A stretch of DNA of 64,000 bases from Trichoplax adhaerens (taxonomy: Eukaryota; Placozoa; Uniplacotomia; Trichoplacea; Trichoplacidae): the NCBI RefSeq assembly GCF_000150275.1, contig NW_002060947.1, positions 7,124,482 through 7,188,481 on the forward strand, written 5' to 3'. Positions 37,724 to 50,618 of the stretch are shown here, piece after piece (within the stretch, counting starts at the first letter, position 1; each line of letters begins with the position of its first letter). The position numbers and the translations under genes are program-made. The notes under the pieces are model-generated. The model did no database searches and was not told where the DNA came from. It saw only the letters and a program-made list of their open reading frames with translations.

Positions 37724-40113
37724 ATGAAGACCGCTATCATCTTTTGCGCTTTATTTGCCGTGACCTTTGCATCAGGTAAATTTACTAGTACCATTCTAAT
37801 AATAGTAAAGATGTCAAGTAAAATTGTTATAAATTTACCGTACTTGATGCGCAAAGCGACGCTTTAAACGCAATCCAGTATTAGGCAATAGCTTATTAAG
37901 TCAATTTATTTCTATCCGTCTATTTTTGCAGTGTTGGTATACAATTGTATACTCTAATGACTGATAATTGGTTTTAATTTATTGTTTAAGCTGTGATTTT
38001 GATCATTACTCTTTTATGTTGATGTTTATAACTCTCCAATTGGTAATCCATATTTCTAATGTTATTTCTATATTCTTACTAACACTGTAGTTCGTCCAGT
38101 GCCATTTGACTTGGATGAACAGCACGAAACTGGTAAGTTAAGGATGTAACATTTTACTATTGCTACGTAATTCTGATATGTATCGTGAGGATAAGCCAAA
38201 CAACAATAAGTTATGCATCGATAATCATATATTGACTAACTTAATGAGATGTAAGAAAGAAATGAAAGAAGTCCTCTATACTATTTGTATAGGATAGAAG
38301 AGTAGTATTTAAATGACTGATGATAGTCGTTCATTATCATGGTTACTTATAAGAGATACCAATTGAAACTGGACTTAGAACAGTATGTAAAACAAACAAA
38401 ATTACAATCTATTTTAATTTAGCTATTCCTGTAACTGTCGACATGTTTACATTAGAACCGTATCTCAGTATCATCGTGATGCCATTACTTGAACGCTATT
38501 CGCGGTCGATTCGATTGTATTGTAGTTCTATCGAAGCAATGAAACTAGTACAGTAAAATTGCAATTCAAGTAGTGTCATATTGTACTCTACTTATGCTTC
38601 AAGTAGTATGCAAAACAAATTAAATTGCAATTTATTTAATTTCGCTTATAATAACATAGCTACGACTCTCGGTATTTCGATATTACTACAGCATTATATC
38701 ATCACTATGCTATTACTTCAATACCATTCATCGTCGATCAGATAGCGTTCTAGTTCCATCCGAGCAATGTAACTTATGCAGTCAAGTCACAGTTTAAATA
38801 GTGTAATAGTTTACTCTGTAGATAAAGAATCGGCTTGTCAAATAATTTTTATCCCAATTTGTTCACTTATTTCAATGTTCGTCCATTTAATGGTATGAAA
38901 TAACCTTGTACATTACAGTTGAATACAACCCTAAGGTGTTGACTGTACCTGCCAGGAAAGATATAGATAGAATTATTAACGGTCAAAATGACGTGAGAGG
39001 CGAACACCCATACCAGATCTCTTTGCAAAGAAAAAATCCTTCTCAGCCTGGCTCATTCTACCACACATGTGGTGGCTCCATCATTAATCAGCAGTATATT
39101 TTGACTGCTGCTCACTGTGTTGACAGCGGTGTAGCATCTGACTTCAGAGTAGTCGCCGGTGAATACGATTTCAGCAGAAACGACAATTCTGAACAAACCA
39201 TTGCTGTTACTAAACTGTAAGAAATCGATGTCTAAGACGTTATAATTTATCATTAAATCTAGAACTAAATAGGTTACTCTTTATTCCATAATTATAATAT
39301 GAATTATAATTATTGGATAGCATGAAACATATTGCTTCTTTGCCATCCTATGCAGTAACAATCATCTTAGGCTTTATAACGCGGATCGATAAAAATATCC
39401 TTGCGTGACCGAGTCTTCTCTGACATTTTATTTTTCACAGTATCATCCGTAGCGATTGGAATCCAGCTAAGATCAACAATGATATTGCTGTTGTTAAATT
39501 GGCCAGCAAATTGACCTTCAATAGCTATGTTGCTCCTATCGCGTTGGCTTCTGTTACTCCACCAACCAATACAGCAAGTCAGGTTACTGGATGGGGATTA
39601 ACTAATTATTTCCTTCAAACCAGACCTAACATTCTACAAGTATTGAACGTCAAAAGAAGATCGGACAGTGACGCTGCCGCATCAAGCAGTAACTACAATA
39701 GTTTTTCTCAAGTCGCAGCTACTACTACTGCATACCGTGATGGAACCTGCCAAGGAGACAGCGGTGGCCCACTTGTATTCAAACAGAATAACCAATACCA
39801 GCAATATGGCGTCGTTAGCTACGGCACAGTCCGTAAGTTTGAATGAACATGATTATTATTAGAACTTGATTCAAAAGATTGCAGTGTGATAATCAACTAG
39901 CGGTTTTACTATACCTTCGCCAAATAGAATGTTGGATAGCCCATGTATTTCGCTTTGAAAGTCTTACGGCATGAAGGAATATTATGACCAATTAATTACT
40001 AATGTTCATTTTGAATACTTTTTTTTCTTACAGCTTGCTCATGGTCCTCTGCTGATTTCTATGCCCGCGTTTCTTCCTTCAAGACCTGGATCGAAAATAA
40101 CTCCCGCATTTAA
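37724..40113 (+). CDS. secreted chymotrypsin-fold serine protease 1, 287 aa
   Basis: Exons are 37724-37775, 38091-38132, 38919-39216, 39441-39832 and 40034-40113; they join in frame to 864 bases. Order: signal peptide (MKTAIIFCALFAVTFA), ~32-residue propeptide, then activation site Asp-Arg49 / Ile50-Ile-Asn-Gly. Triad: His97 in LTAAHC, Asp145 in NNDIAV, Ser238 in CQGDSGGP. WGL near 182 and VSYG at 256-259 are typical of family S1. Exon 5 encodes FYARVSSFKTWIENN near the C-terminus. Counting from Ser195, chymotrypsin position 189 is Gly232, and position 226 is Asp269. The C191-C220 bridge is present (Cys234/Cys263), but the 168-182 pair is absent. Predicted extracellular endopeptidase of broad specificity. 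It follows pseudogene C. Confidence 0.92.
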
Positions 40114-40236
40114 TCTGCCACATGGATCACGTAGTTATGTTACAGCATCATTAAAAGGATAAAACCTTAATAGTTAAATTTCTACGGTTTTAGATACAGT
40201 ACACACGTCGATAATAGGTTCTGTAGCTTAATTCAA

Positions 40237-40242
40237 AATAAA
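40237..40242 (+). promoter_or_regulatory. poly(A) signal of protease 1
   Basis: AATAAA in TTCAAAATAAAAAGGCATT downstream of the stop at 40113; the same element is at 62096-62101 for protease 2. Confidence 0.6.
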
Positions 40243-42235
40243 AAGGCATTTTTTCATATGATTCCATGTATTATTAATTTCGATGTCTTTTGATAAGCAT
40301 TAACTTATTGAAGATAATCCCAGTGCTATATGAGAAGGATTCTGTTTGAGTGAAATCGCAAATGTGCGCATAGCAAGGAATCATCTATGTTATTGAAAAA
40401 TATGACGTACTTTAGTAAACTATTACCCTTGTACTGGATTGCTTAGTCAGTCAAACAACGCATAACAATAATCAACTATAGAAGGTCAAGAAATTCGTGT
40501 CCGTAATGATATATCAAATACCAACCATTTAGGTTCTTGTCAATCCATTTTTGTCCTGCAATGGACGACGGTAGAGTATATATTTCAAAGAGTTGTTACT
40601 TTATACGTCCAATTTGAGTCTATTGAAAGTAGATTGGCTTATTCTATGGATATTTTATAACTAGAATGATATCAATCTAGCCATAACATAGTAACGTCTA
40701 CTTTATCAGGCTGTCTAATTTTTCTACGCTTAATAAGGTTAATTCAAGGCAGAAACCATTACTAATAAAATTAAGGCTAATTAATCAGAATTTTGTATCT
40801 ATCTTGGCTATTATTTATTTTTATAGCAATAAGAAGTTACTTTTAAGTTTCAGACTTCGCCTCTGGTACACATCAATGAGTTATCTTGCCATATTAATAG
40901 TAAATTACCTACGTAGATTATCTTGCTATTTAATGTACAGTACCTGAATTAAGTGATCATTGAAAAGAAAGCTTCTACAGATGTAATGTTATTTTAATAT
41001 GCCGTTATCGATCTATTTTATATCGGTGAAATTGTAACAAAAATAGCTCGATCTGGTCTATTGTAGTATATCTCTCTAGCGTAACATCTTGACTATCCGA
41101 TAATATTTCCAATCGAAAATGGATACAAGCACAGCAAGGATTAATTCTCTGAGAGCTAACATTTTCTCTTTGCAACTGTTACCGCCTAGTCCAAATGGTA
41201 AATAGGAGAAGATATCAAAAATTTGTTTCTCCTTCCATGAATCCGTCCGGATTCAATGTAAATGAGTTTTGTCACAATTTTTCAAGCCTAATAAGTAGAT
41301 AGTTTTCATACTTACTAGTAACATATATCTTACTATACAGTACAAGCTATCACAGTATCATGATTGTAAGCAGCTGCAGGGCAATACAGTATTAGAAAAT
41401 GCTTAGAATATTGTTCCAGCAGTACATTGATAACGACATCATGTTAGTTACCTACATGCACTAATGTACTTTTACTTGATAATGAATAGATGCGCTATAA
41501 CATAAGATTGCTTCCCGAATTTAACAATAATGTAACCATAGGCTATTTTGTCTCAAATTAGGCAAGGCTAGTTTGTATGTGATAGCTAGACTTACTTAGA
41601 AACCCCCTAGTTCCTTTCTGGATAGAATAATGTCCAGCAATATCGTCTAAATATCATTTTTCGACCAAGAAGCTAATATTACTTTTATGCTATTTTTCTA
41701 TTCATTAAAGATTCGTTAATCATTCAACTTATAAATGAATCAAATTTAAGTTTCTCTAATTATAATTCTACACCTATTAAGAATAAATGCAAAATTTTTT
41801 GTAAGCACGATAAAGTAATCTTTAATTAAGATTGACATCGTTCGCCATATTCTGTAATTAGATTCGTGTTGGAACAAGGCACCGTGTTTTTAACGATTAC
41901 CGTAGAATGATGGAATGGCACAATGATAAAATTAATCTTTAGTAATGCAAAGGGTTCAATAGATTGATGTAATACATGGAAAGCGTATTATTAACATCTT
42001 TGCATCGCTACATCTTGATGAGGAAAATAGAAGCAGAATACTAACGTTGTTTACAATCTTACAGGTATACCTGTAAATTATCGAGAGATTAGATCATTAA
42101 ATCAATTAAAGCATCGAAACTAAGACCATATTTACGGCAATTAAATTGATGCCATTATCTATTCGTACACGGCAGCATTGGTATGTTAATGCTTTAGTAA
42201 ATAATACAACATATTTGAATGATAAAAGAGTAAAA

Positions 42236-42825
42236 AATAATTTACAACACTGAAAAAGTACAGTAAAGCTTCAGATAGTTTTTGATGATGTGGTAAAAAA
42301 TTGGAAGTAAATACTTTGCGATTGATATTTATTGATAATTTACACCATTTAAAACTATAGTAAAGTTGCAGATAGTTCTTCGATCATGACGTAAATATTT
42401 AAAGTAAACGACTTGCTACGGGTCGTTATAAAAGATAATTTACATTAGTAAAATTACGATCAAGCTTCAGATAATCACGTAATAAGGTCGTAAATTACTG
42501 AAAGTAAATGGCTTGCTGTGGATAGTTATAAAAGATAATTTACAATATTAAAAGTACGGTAAAGCTTCAGATAGTTCCATAATAATATTGTAAAAAACTT
42601 GAAGTAAATACCTTACTATAGATATTTATAGAAGATAAATGACATCATTAAAAAGTACAGTAAAACTCCATATAGTTCTTCGATCATAAGGTAAAAAACA
42701 GGGAGTAACTGCCTAGCTATGAGTAGCTATAAAAGATAATTCACAACATCCATAAGTATAGTAAAACTCTAGATAGTTTTGCAACGATATTGCAAAAATT
42801 TCAAAGTAAATGCCTTGCTATGCTA
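42236..42825. repeat. ~105-bp tandem array, about six copies
   Basis: Units share GATAATTTACA, AAGTACAGTAAA, CTTCAGATAGTT and AAGTAAATGCCTTGCTATG in order, in diverged forms. It lies between the edge of the window-supported long repeat and gene E. Confidence 0.82.
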
Positions 42826-43574
42826 TAGTAATAGTACTGGTACTGCAAGGATCGAATTTACCACGTATAGAGTTTATTCTAAACTATAAAATTATTTATA
42901 AGTATGTTACAGGCAATCTCGGCAAGGCAGCGTTCAAAAGCGTTTTCTGTGAAAGCATTCTCTCGGAATGCAAACAATTATAAGGGATTGCCTAGGATTA
43001 CCGATAATATAGTGAAAGTATGTAAATGCAGAGACATTCATAAAGGATTTCCTAGGATTACTGACAATTTATAAGCGTTCCTGGGAATTATTTTCTTTTT
43101 AAAAGCATCATTTAGCATTGAACGGTAGCACAATTTAAATACGCCATAGAAAAGGCCCTCATTGGCAAATATTGCTTATCAAAATTGAAATTTTTTTCTG
43201 AGATTGCTACACATTAGATTCATTCATAATAACCCCGATTATTCAAATACTTAATATTCAAGAACATTCCCACAGAATGCTCTGCCAGCATTGCTTATTT
43301 TAGAAGTGCTGTTATCTTCACATCGTTGCCTATATACAGTATTGTAATAGCTAGAGCTGACTGATATAATCTATAACTGATGCATTGGCTATCGAAAATT
43401 TTATAAATAAATATCTCTTAACAACCAGGCATCCATAGGAAATAACGTTTATGCTAGGGTAGCAATAAATATGACACAGTTCTTGTTGACATGGTTAATA
43501 ATGAAATACGAAAGCAAGCTTGGCTTTATATTAATATGATCAATAATCACTGACCATGCGGTATTAACAAAGCA

Positions 43575-43581
43575 TATAAAT
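43575..43581 (+). promoter_or_regulatory. TATA box of gene E
   Basis: TATAAAT in GCATATAAATACTTG lies 144 bases before the ATG of gene E, matching the family arrangement. Confidence 0.6.
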
Positions 43582-43718
43582 ACTTGATAACTTGTCATCA
43601 TCGTGTAACTCAAAGCGGAAAAAGCATTGAAACTTTGGCTAAAAAGGATTACTGTAATTGACCTCAACATCTCTATCCTTGACTAACTCATCCACTTCTC
43701 GTTTCCAGCTGTCAAAAC

Positions 43719-44522
43719 ATGAAGGCTATTCTTGCACTCTTTTGTGCTCTACAATTGATGACTCTTGTTGCGGTAATGGATTATAATTAGTCATTAATTA
43801 CAACCACTGCTAATGTGATATGATTCTCAGAGAAATCAACTACCAATCTTGCAATTTTTCAGCCATCCGCCGCGGCATATTATTCTAAATATAACAGGAA
43901 TTACCTTAAAAAACTACTTCTTCAACTTGATTTAAAACTCAAACTCCAATCAAAGAAGCACCACATTAATCATAGTAAGACTTTAAAATAAAATACTGTT
44001 TCTTTCATTTTGCTAACTGAACTGTAAACTAAATCTTCCGTTTCATACCATATTAACATTTATTCTCGTTTTAATCCATAAGGTTCTACGGACAGACTAA
44101 GGATTTGTAAAGAAAGCAGCTCTGTAATCAAAGTCTATCATTCATCGGTCATTGGTTGCCCAGGCAGTTGGACTGGCCACATTCGAAACGCCGATTTGTG
44201 TGGCAGAGGATATCATTTATGTAATAAAAACGACAGAAGGTCCCTACTTTCCAAGATTACCTACAAAGATGCCATTAAAATCCCTGGCTGTTATGCATTT
44301 AATGCAGCCCATGACTATTACAAGTGTATTGACTGTGAGAATAGAACGGCTCACGATGATCTAGCCGGTGTCGGTAGGGCATGTCCTATAAAAGTCGAAC
44401 GTAGAACATCCTGTATAACAGGAGGGATGATTGATGCAGCAAAAACCCTTGAGAGCTACAGCCATAAGAGGGCTTGCCAGTATCATTCAGGAATATCTGG
44501 TGTTTTGTGTTGCAAACATTAA
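43719..44522 (+). CDS. secreted 12-cysteine protein E, 201 aa
   Basis: Exons are 43719-43772, 43863-43974 and 44083-44522. Exon 1 encodes a signal peptide (MKAILALFCALQLMTLVA). Exon 2 is 112 bases and encodes a 37-residue, Leu/Lys/Tyr-rich basic propeptide. Exon 3 encodes the cysteine domain with the same spacing as A except nine instead of ten residues between cysteines 8 and 9. Motifs: CPGSW (Gly to Ser against A), GYHLCNKND, GCYAFNAAHD, DDLAGVG, SCITGGMIDAA and SGISGVLCC. The propeptide end lacks the dibasic pair seen in B and D. The most diverged intact member. Predicted secreted; function unknown. Confidence 0.87.
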
Positions 44523-47500
44523 CACTTATTTTCGGTGGAGTTTACCCATATTTTGCTGTCACTTTATGTTCTAGTTTAAAACATTGATTGTAAGGATTGA
44601 ACTAGAAAAATTTCAATAAGACTGGATTAATGTCCGCACTCCTTGTTTCTAAAATAAAAATAGTTTGCAGTACCAAATGAATTATTGCTTGCCTAAAATG
44701 CCAAGTTAAATCAGAATCTAATCTTAAAAGACCCTCTTATTGGCGGTATTTAGTCATATCGTTATACTTTCGAGTCGGTTTATAATGTTTTAACTAGCAC
44801 TCTATTCTTTTCTACCAAGCAGTACATTAGACAAGTAACCATAGCAACTACAGCACAGTAATGCGTATTATAATCATATTAGTAGCAAGCAATGACGGAA
44901 CATATTTAACAAAACAGCTTTGCAACAAGATAACGTAATCTACGATCAATAAGTCAATTCCTTGAACCACGTATCAAGGAACGATATCTGCACTATCACG
45001 AACACTTTTGCTCTACTAGCAGACTACGCAAAGACTTAAACGCCTCGTATTTTACGTTAAACACTAAGTTGGACAATTTCACTTTATTTCACGATATACT
45101 GCATTTATATACTACTCCTCAATAGTTCATGAGTCATAGTTAATACAATTAACATTAGAATCATTTACTGAATTAGATATTAATTTTAGCTACTGCTCCC
45201 TTAATGTAGACAACAGTATTTACGAACATAGACATGTAATGACTAATACAGAATAGTCAGATTACGATATGTCCTATCACGGAATATTTCCATGATAATT
45301 TACAGTCTACCATAAGTAAATTACAATCACAATAATTCGAACTGTAAGCAGATGATTTGCATTCCCTATTATAACTATTAATTTCAGTATGTGTATAAGT
45401 GTCACTGTCATAAAAAATCAGTGCTATATTCAAACACAGTATATCCAAATTAGAAGTTAACTAAATAAGGATAGTCTAACAGAATTATCCTAACATAGAT
45501 ATTTCTACTGTAATACAGTATATAACACTGTAACAGGAACATATTTAACTCAATCGTAAAATAAATTCTCCTTCGATATAGCAATGCGATAATGCACAGT
45601 ACTAACGGCGTGTAAAGAAAGATACACCCATACTTGATCATATGGATAGCTATATTTGATATAGTTAGGTTACTTTGAATAGATATTATCGTGAAGCTAA
45701 TACTAGATGATTGCTAATTACTATATTAGAAATTGTTGTTGACTAATAGTAGCCAGTTGACTAATTATGTTACAAGATTTATATAGCTAGAAACACTATA
45801 GTTGTTAAGATGCCTTTCGGAGAAAGGGACTAAATGTTAATAGAAAAGTAGTGGCATCTTAAGTAGAATGATTTAGATTTATAGAAAATAATGATATATT
45901 ATTAAAGAAAAGTATTTTGTTTGATGACTCATGTCTGATTGTCCATTAATCAAGATGTCATAAATGGATTTAACGAAATGTTTATAAGAACTGCAGAGAT
46001 GAGCTCAAAAAGGAGAAGAGACTTCACTTCACTTTGAGCTCGGAAGACTTTAGGTTTAAGCCTTTTAAAAAATACCACTTGACTAAAATTGTTATTCTGA
46101 GGCCCATTTATTACACGGCGATTACCATTTATTATAACTAATAAAGAAATTGTATGGGTTAGCATAATATAAGAAATGGTTTCTGCTCTGCCGTTATCGC
46201 TGCAATATTGCAACATTGGTATTACTATAATACTCCAGAACTTATGTAGATTTTAGTTAGTGAGCAATCTAATAGATTAGAACCAACTTTCTTTTGAGAT
46301 TTCTAGTTAATTATACTACTACGATTCACATTACAAATTGATCATGCAGTTCTAATTCTGACTGCAGTTAACAGTAAATAAATCTTTGCTCGTTAAAATT
46401 CATAAAGGTGTGTAAGATGCGAGATGAAACGCTTCATAGTGTCTAAATAAGTTTTTAAATTATTACAGGTACGAGTACATGCCAACATCTTGCCCAAATT
46501 TTGCATTGTAAATTGAAACTTTTGACGAAATTTAATTCTTATTAAAGTAATTATATTTACAAAAATATAACAAACCGCAAAGATTTAATAAAACAATACA
46601 TTGGGTTATATAAAGCTGTACTATTGATTGATACTTGTGTATTTATGAGAACTAGCATGGTTTCGTTATAGGAAGGTCAATTTGCAATAACCTCCTTAGC
46701 TTAATGAGAAAACAACATTAATTAAATCACTGTCATCCTATAGTCACTATTATGATGAGTGGGAAAATGGTGCAGCCACACTGCAATATTTTTTACCACT
46801 CCTTTGTATTTAGTGACAGTGGGCAAAATATATTGAGATGATATACGTATGAACAGATTTACCTACTATAACGTTAAGTAAACTCAAAAATTTTGTAATT
46901 GTATTAAAAAATCATCTAAATTAAAATCCTTTTCCATTCTCTAGGATTAGATTAGTGTTGGATTATGCTAGTGCATTGTTAACGATTGCGATCGAAAGGT
47001 GAAATGCCATATTAGTAGAATTAATTGGAGATCAATGGGATCCAGTATATCGATATAGTGCAGGAGTGGTATCTTCATTTTCGTATTACTGCATTTGATT
47101 AAGTAAAAACTGGAATAGAAGCAGGACGATGCATTTGTTCTGAACCACACTTTCAGTAATTAATTATCGTCTTAAGGTTAAATAATCAGATCAATTACAG
47201 CATCAAAAGTAAGACAATGATTATTGCATAACAAATCAATCGTATCATCCAGTCGTATAATTAGTAAGCACGATTCGCACGACGATTACCTTACATAATC
47301 AACATCAATGGTCTAAATTTTAAAATTAACTACAAGTATGTTACAGATAATCTCGAGAATGTAGATGTTTAAAGGAAGTCGCTACATATTTATAAGCAAT
47401 TGTTGGAATAGTTAATTGTAACAGCATTCCCTAGAAATGCAGATATTTTCAAAATATACCGGCATTCTAGGATTGCTGACTATTTAAAGTATGGGATTGT

Positions 47501-47737
47501 AGACAATTGAAAAATATTCTCTACAAACCTGCTTTCAGATTGGAATTGTATTCTGAGATTGTTACACATTTAAGACCATTCTTGCTCTGTAGTATTGGCA
47601 ACTCTTAAAAGTGCTCTTACTTTAGCATCTTTGTCTATAAATGGTACTTTACTTTAATAACTACAGCCAATGGGACAATAAGCAATTGATACCTTGATAT
47701 CACAGTCATCAAAATAATTTCGATACAATCTTGTATA
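44523..47737. other. non-coding; old duplicate of gene E flank near 3' end
   Basis: No gene is supported. From about 46880 the sequence is similar to 41820-43400, for example a GTGTTGGA...TTAACGATT block and an AAGTATGTTACAG...AATCTCG block, showing that an E-like unit was once duplicated here. Confidence 0.5.
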
Positions 47738-47836
47738 ATCGGTGCAATGACCAATACAGCAAATAACACGCATGGCTACAAAAATAAAAAAGCTTGCCAT
47801 TATTATTCAGGAATATCTGGTGTTCTGTGCTGTTAA
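47738..47836 (+). pseudogene. secreted 12-cysteine protein F, 3' fragment
   Basis: Only the last ~32 codons of the cysteine domain remain: a GAMTNTA segment corresponding to GGMIDAA, then ACHYYSGISGVLCC and TAA at 47834-47836. Flanks on both sides resemble those of gene E, so this is a decayed duplicate of E with exons 1, 2 and most of 3 lost. Confidence 0.75.
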
Positions 47837-49229
47837 GAATTCAACTCCTTTTTGAAGGAGTTTATCTTGCTGCCATTTTATATTCTAATTTTAAAACATA
47901 CATTATAGCAGTATAATAAATTAATAGGTACTCTCTCCCTGTACATATCATTAACTAGAAGCATTTATTCGTTATTAAATTAATGCGTCAATGATTTAAT
48001 TTACACTTCTGTAGAACGTTAATCGCCTTTGAATAAGAGTTAGCGATACCAAATGAAGGATTTTTTGACTAAATGACAAGTTGAATCAGAAACTAATCTC
48101 AATAAATGCGGTCATGAGCATAGTTTAATCATATCGTTATACTTTGAAGAAAGTTTGTAATATTTTAATGGTACTCCGTCCCTTTCTATTAATTACTACA
48201 TTAGATAAGAATATTTATAGTAAGTACGTACTTTTGATAGGTATGTAATTGTGTTTTGTGGCGGACAACTATTGATTATGTTTAATTCAATTGGAAAATA
48301 AATTCTTCGATATGATAATGTGTTCCACAGTGCTAACGGTAATTATCCCTTAAGCTATAGTCTAAAAAATTTCAGAAATTACTATAATATGAGGAAAAGA
48401 TTTCTACCCTACTACTATCACTGCAATACTGTAACGCCAGTATTAATATTTCACAATTAATGTAGACTTTACTCAGTGAGTAATTTAATAGATTAGAACG
48501 GGTTTTAAAGCTAATTTCAAAAAATTGCAGTTCAATAAATACCAGGATTGTTCTTGTCTTTATATACTGAGATCAAAGAAACCGGAGATTAAAAGAAGTA
48601 GCATGAGACCTTATCTCAGAAAATTGTTTAAATTTTTCGCAGTCACACCAATTGTGTGGAAATTTATACGGTGAAATCGATAAATTGGATTACATGATTG
48701 ACTTTTTAGTATCAGATCTATTATTTAAATGGTTTAATCTAAGTTTATCGAAATGTAAGGATTTATGTTGCATATATAATTATAAAATCCATTTCTTCCT
48801 ACAAGATTAGCTGTTTTACAATATAATATACAAGCAATTTTTAAAAATAATTGACAAGTATAGCTAGATGCCGACTAATAATTTTACTAGATCGCTCAAT
48901 CATACGGTGCCAATGCATTTTCGATATCTTACTCAGACATTTTTGAAAATTCCACCTAGCTTTGCAAATAACAACACTTCTATCATTATTTTAACGGAAT
49001 TTAATATCGTACCGTGCTATATCCAAAGTAAAAACAATTTTACTAATCAAGTTTAAGCCATGTTTATTATACTTATTAAGTTGATGTTGTAGTACTTATT
49101 CAACCAAAATTAATAGATTACAATAAAAATATATTAATTTCAATGCTAAACTATTTAATCTAAGAATAATTTATACATTTTTGCGGTAATGCAAAATTTA
49201 TTCCTAGAAAAATTTATAGAAAAGACAGC
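47837..49229. other. intergenic, old gene E 3'-flank duplicate
   Basis: The first ~700 bases resemble 44523-45200. No gene, RNA or clear repeat beyond that. Confidence 0.5.
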
Positions 49230-49317
49230 AATAGAGCAATAAAGTATTAGAAAATGCTTAGAATATTGTTACAGTAGCACATTGATAACGACATCATGTT
49301 TGTTACCTACATGCACA
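49230..49317. repeat. 88-bp fragment copied from the long-repeat interior
   Basis: GCAATAAAGTATTAGAAAAT through CCTACATGCAC matches 41379-41462 and 63222-63306 almost exactly. It sits immediately left of the start of the right long repeat, so it probably marks the duplication junction. Confidence 0.8.
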
Positions 49318-50618
49318 CCGCGAAAGAAGTAGACAAGTGGACTAGTAACAGTATTTTGTGTCTGTACATCAGGCACAGTAGTAGTAAATTGATATTATTA
49401 AGACGTTATTAGAGTAGTATTATAAGAAACTATCTAACAGCAAAGTCTGATGATACTAACTTTGGTTCACTCTTCAACTGTAAGGTTACTAGACAGTTCT
49501 GAGATTTATACATGTTAAGACATGGAACGTAACTAGTACGTTATGAAGGCCAATTTTTCTTTATTCTTAGTTTAGAGGACTACAACAGGTACTTACCGTA
49601 GCGATATGAAATTAATAGAAATTGCATGGTGAGGAATGTAATTTTATATCAAGTAAAAGTAGTAATAAGTAAAATTTCGACTAGCCTATAAGATGAATAA
49701 GACGTTATAATCCATGACGTGATAGCAAAAAATCTAGAAGTGAGTACCGGAGAAATAATTATTACTTCTATGATTTCTATGTAGTAAATAAATATATTGG
49801 TGTTTATAGTAAGCCTCTGCTGAATTCATAATTTATTTATGGAAGAAAAAGCTCTCGTAAAACTTACAAACATCGAGATTTATTTCTGCTACGTTTGCTG
49901 TAAGTGTAGTTGTAGCGGTGTAGGAGCCTGATAGCTCAGCTCAGTCTAGTCCGGTAATTATGGCCTTTCTAAAAATGTTTGACAGTATTTTAAAAATTAT
50001 GTTAACAGATTTTCTATGTGGTATTGATGTATAACATTTGATCTAGAATTAGTTAGCTTGCCTAATGTTTAGTGCTAATTAGTTATGTTAACTTGAGACT
50101 TGAGAATTCTGCTCTTTTTTATAAATACTGCAAGAAATTACAATTTTAGAAATTTACCAAGTAGAACAGTAATTTATCTAACTACATTCAGGAGATTCTA
50201 ATTACTTAAACAATAATGGAATTTTATTCCGGTTAGCAATTGAAAATTATTACGCAGATTTATAAGAGCAGTTTACTATTTGACGACAAGACTAAATTTA
50301 CGTACTAATTAGTATATACTTCGTTGTACATGGTATTCTAATATCATGATAAGTTACATCTATTAAAAGAAGTTACTTTATTGTGAAGCTTTATAGACTT
50401 ACTAGTAGTCATAGCTATCTAATTATCAAAATGTTAGTTTTCACTTTATAGTTTGGACTAATAATGCGATATAAACTTCTTATAAAATGCTATAATACTA
50501 TGAAATTGAGTAGCAGAAACCAATAAGAAAGGTCTAGACTATCTCTTTACTTTAAAAGGTACCGGATTGCAAATTAGAATACCAATAGATATGATAAATA
50601 TTTATAATATATGTGTTA

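Larger units (their letters stand above)
29661..42160. repeat. long direct repeat, left copy
   Basis: Matches 49324-64000 in the same orientation and gene order: flank, cysteine-protein gene, long spacer, serine protease, flank. Most 60-base lines differ at about one to five positions. The match starts at GAAAGAAATAGAC (29661) against GAAAGAAGTAGAC (49324) and is still strong at 42157, where the right copy meets the window end. Large differences are listed separately: a 504-bp insertion here, a ~740-bp deletion here, and insertions of 1036, 574 and 412 bp in the right copy. The segment 29640-30140 is also weakly similar to 33829-34330, marking an older duplication of the family's 3' flank. 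Confidence 0.93.
40114..43718. other. non-coding spacer, protease 1 to gene E
   Basis: Poly(A) signal AATAAA at 40237-40242, 124 bases past the stop. The stretch to 42160 belongs to the long repeat. A tandem array lies at 42236-42825 and a TATA box at 43575. No gene is supported. Confidence 0.6.

Noticed and set aside
39971-40162. Plus-strand frame across the last protease exon
   Set aside because: It reads the exon in the wrong phase; the correct phase gives the S1 C-terminus YARVSSFKTWIE and a stop at 40111-40113.
43449-46216. Several 60-90-codon minus-strand frames between E and F
   Set aside because: AT-rich, hydrophobic by composition, without homologous counterparts or splice support.
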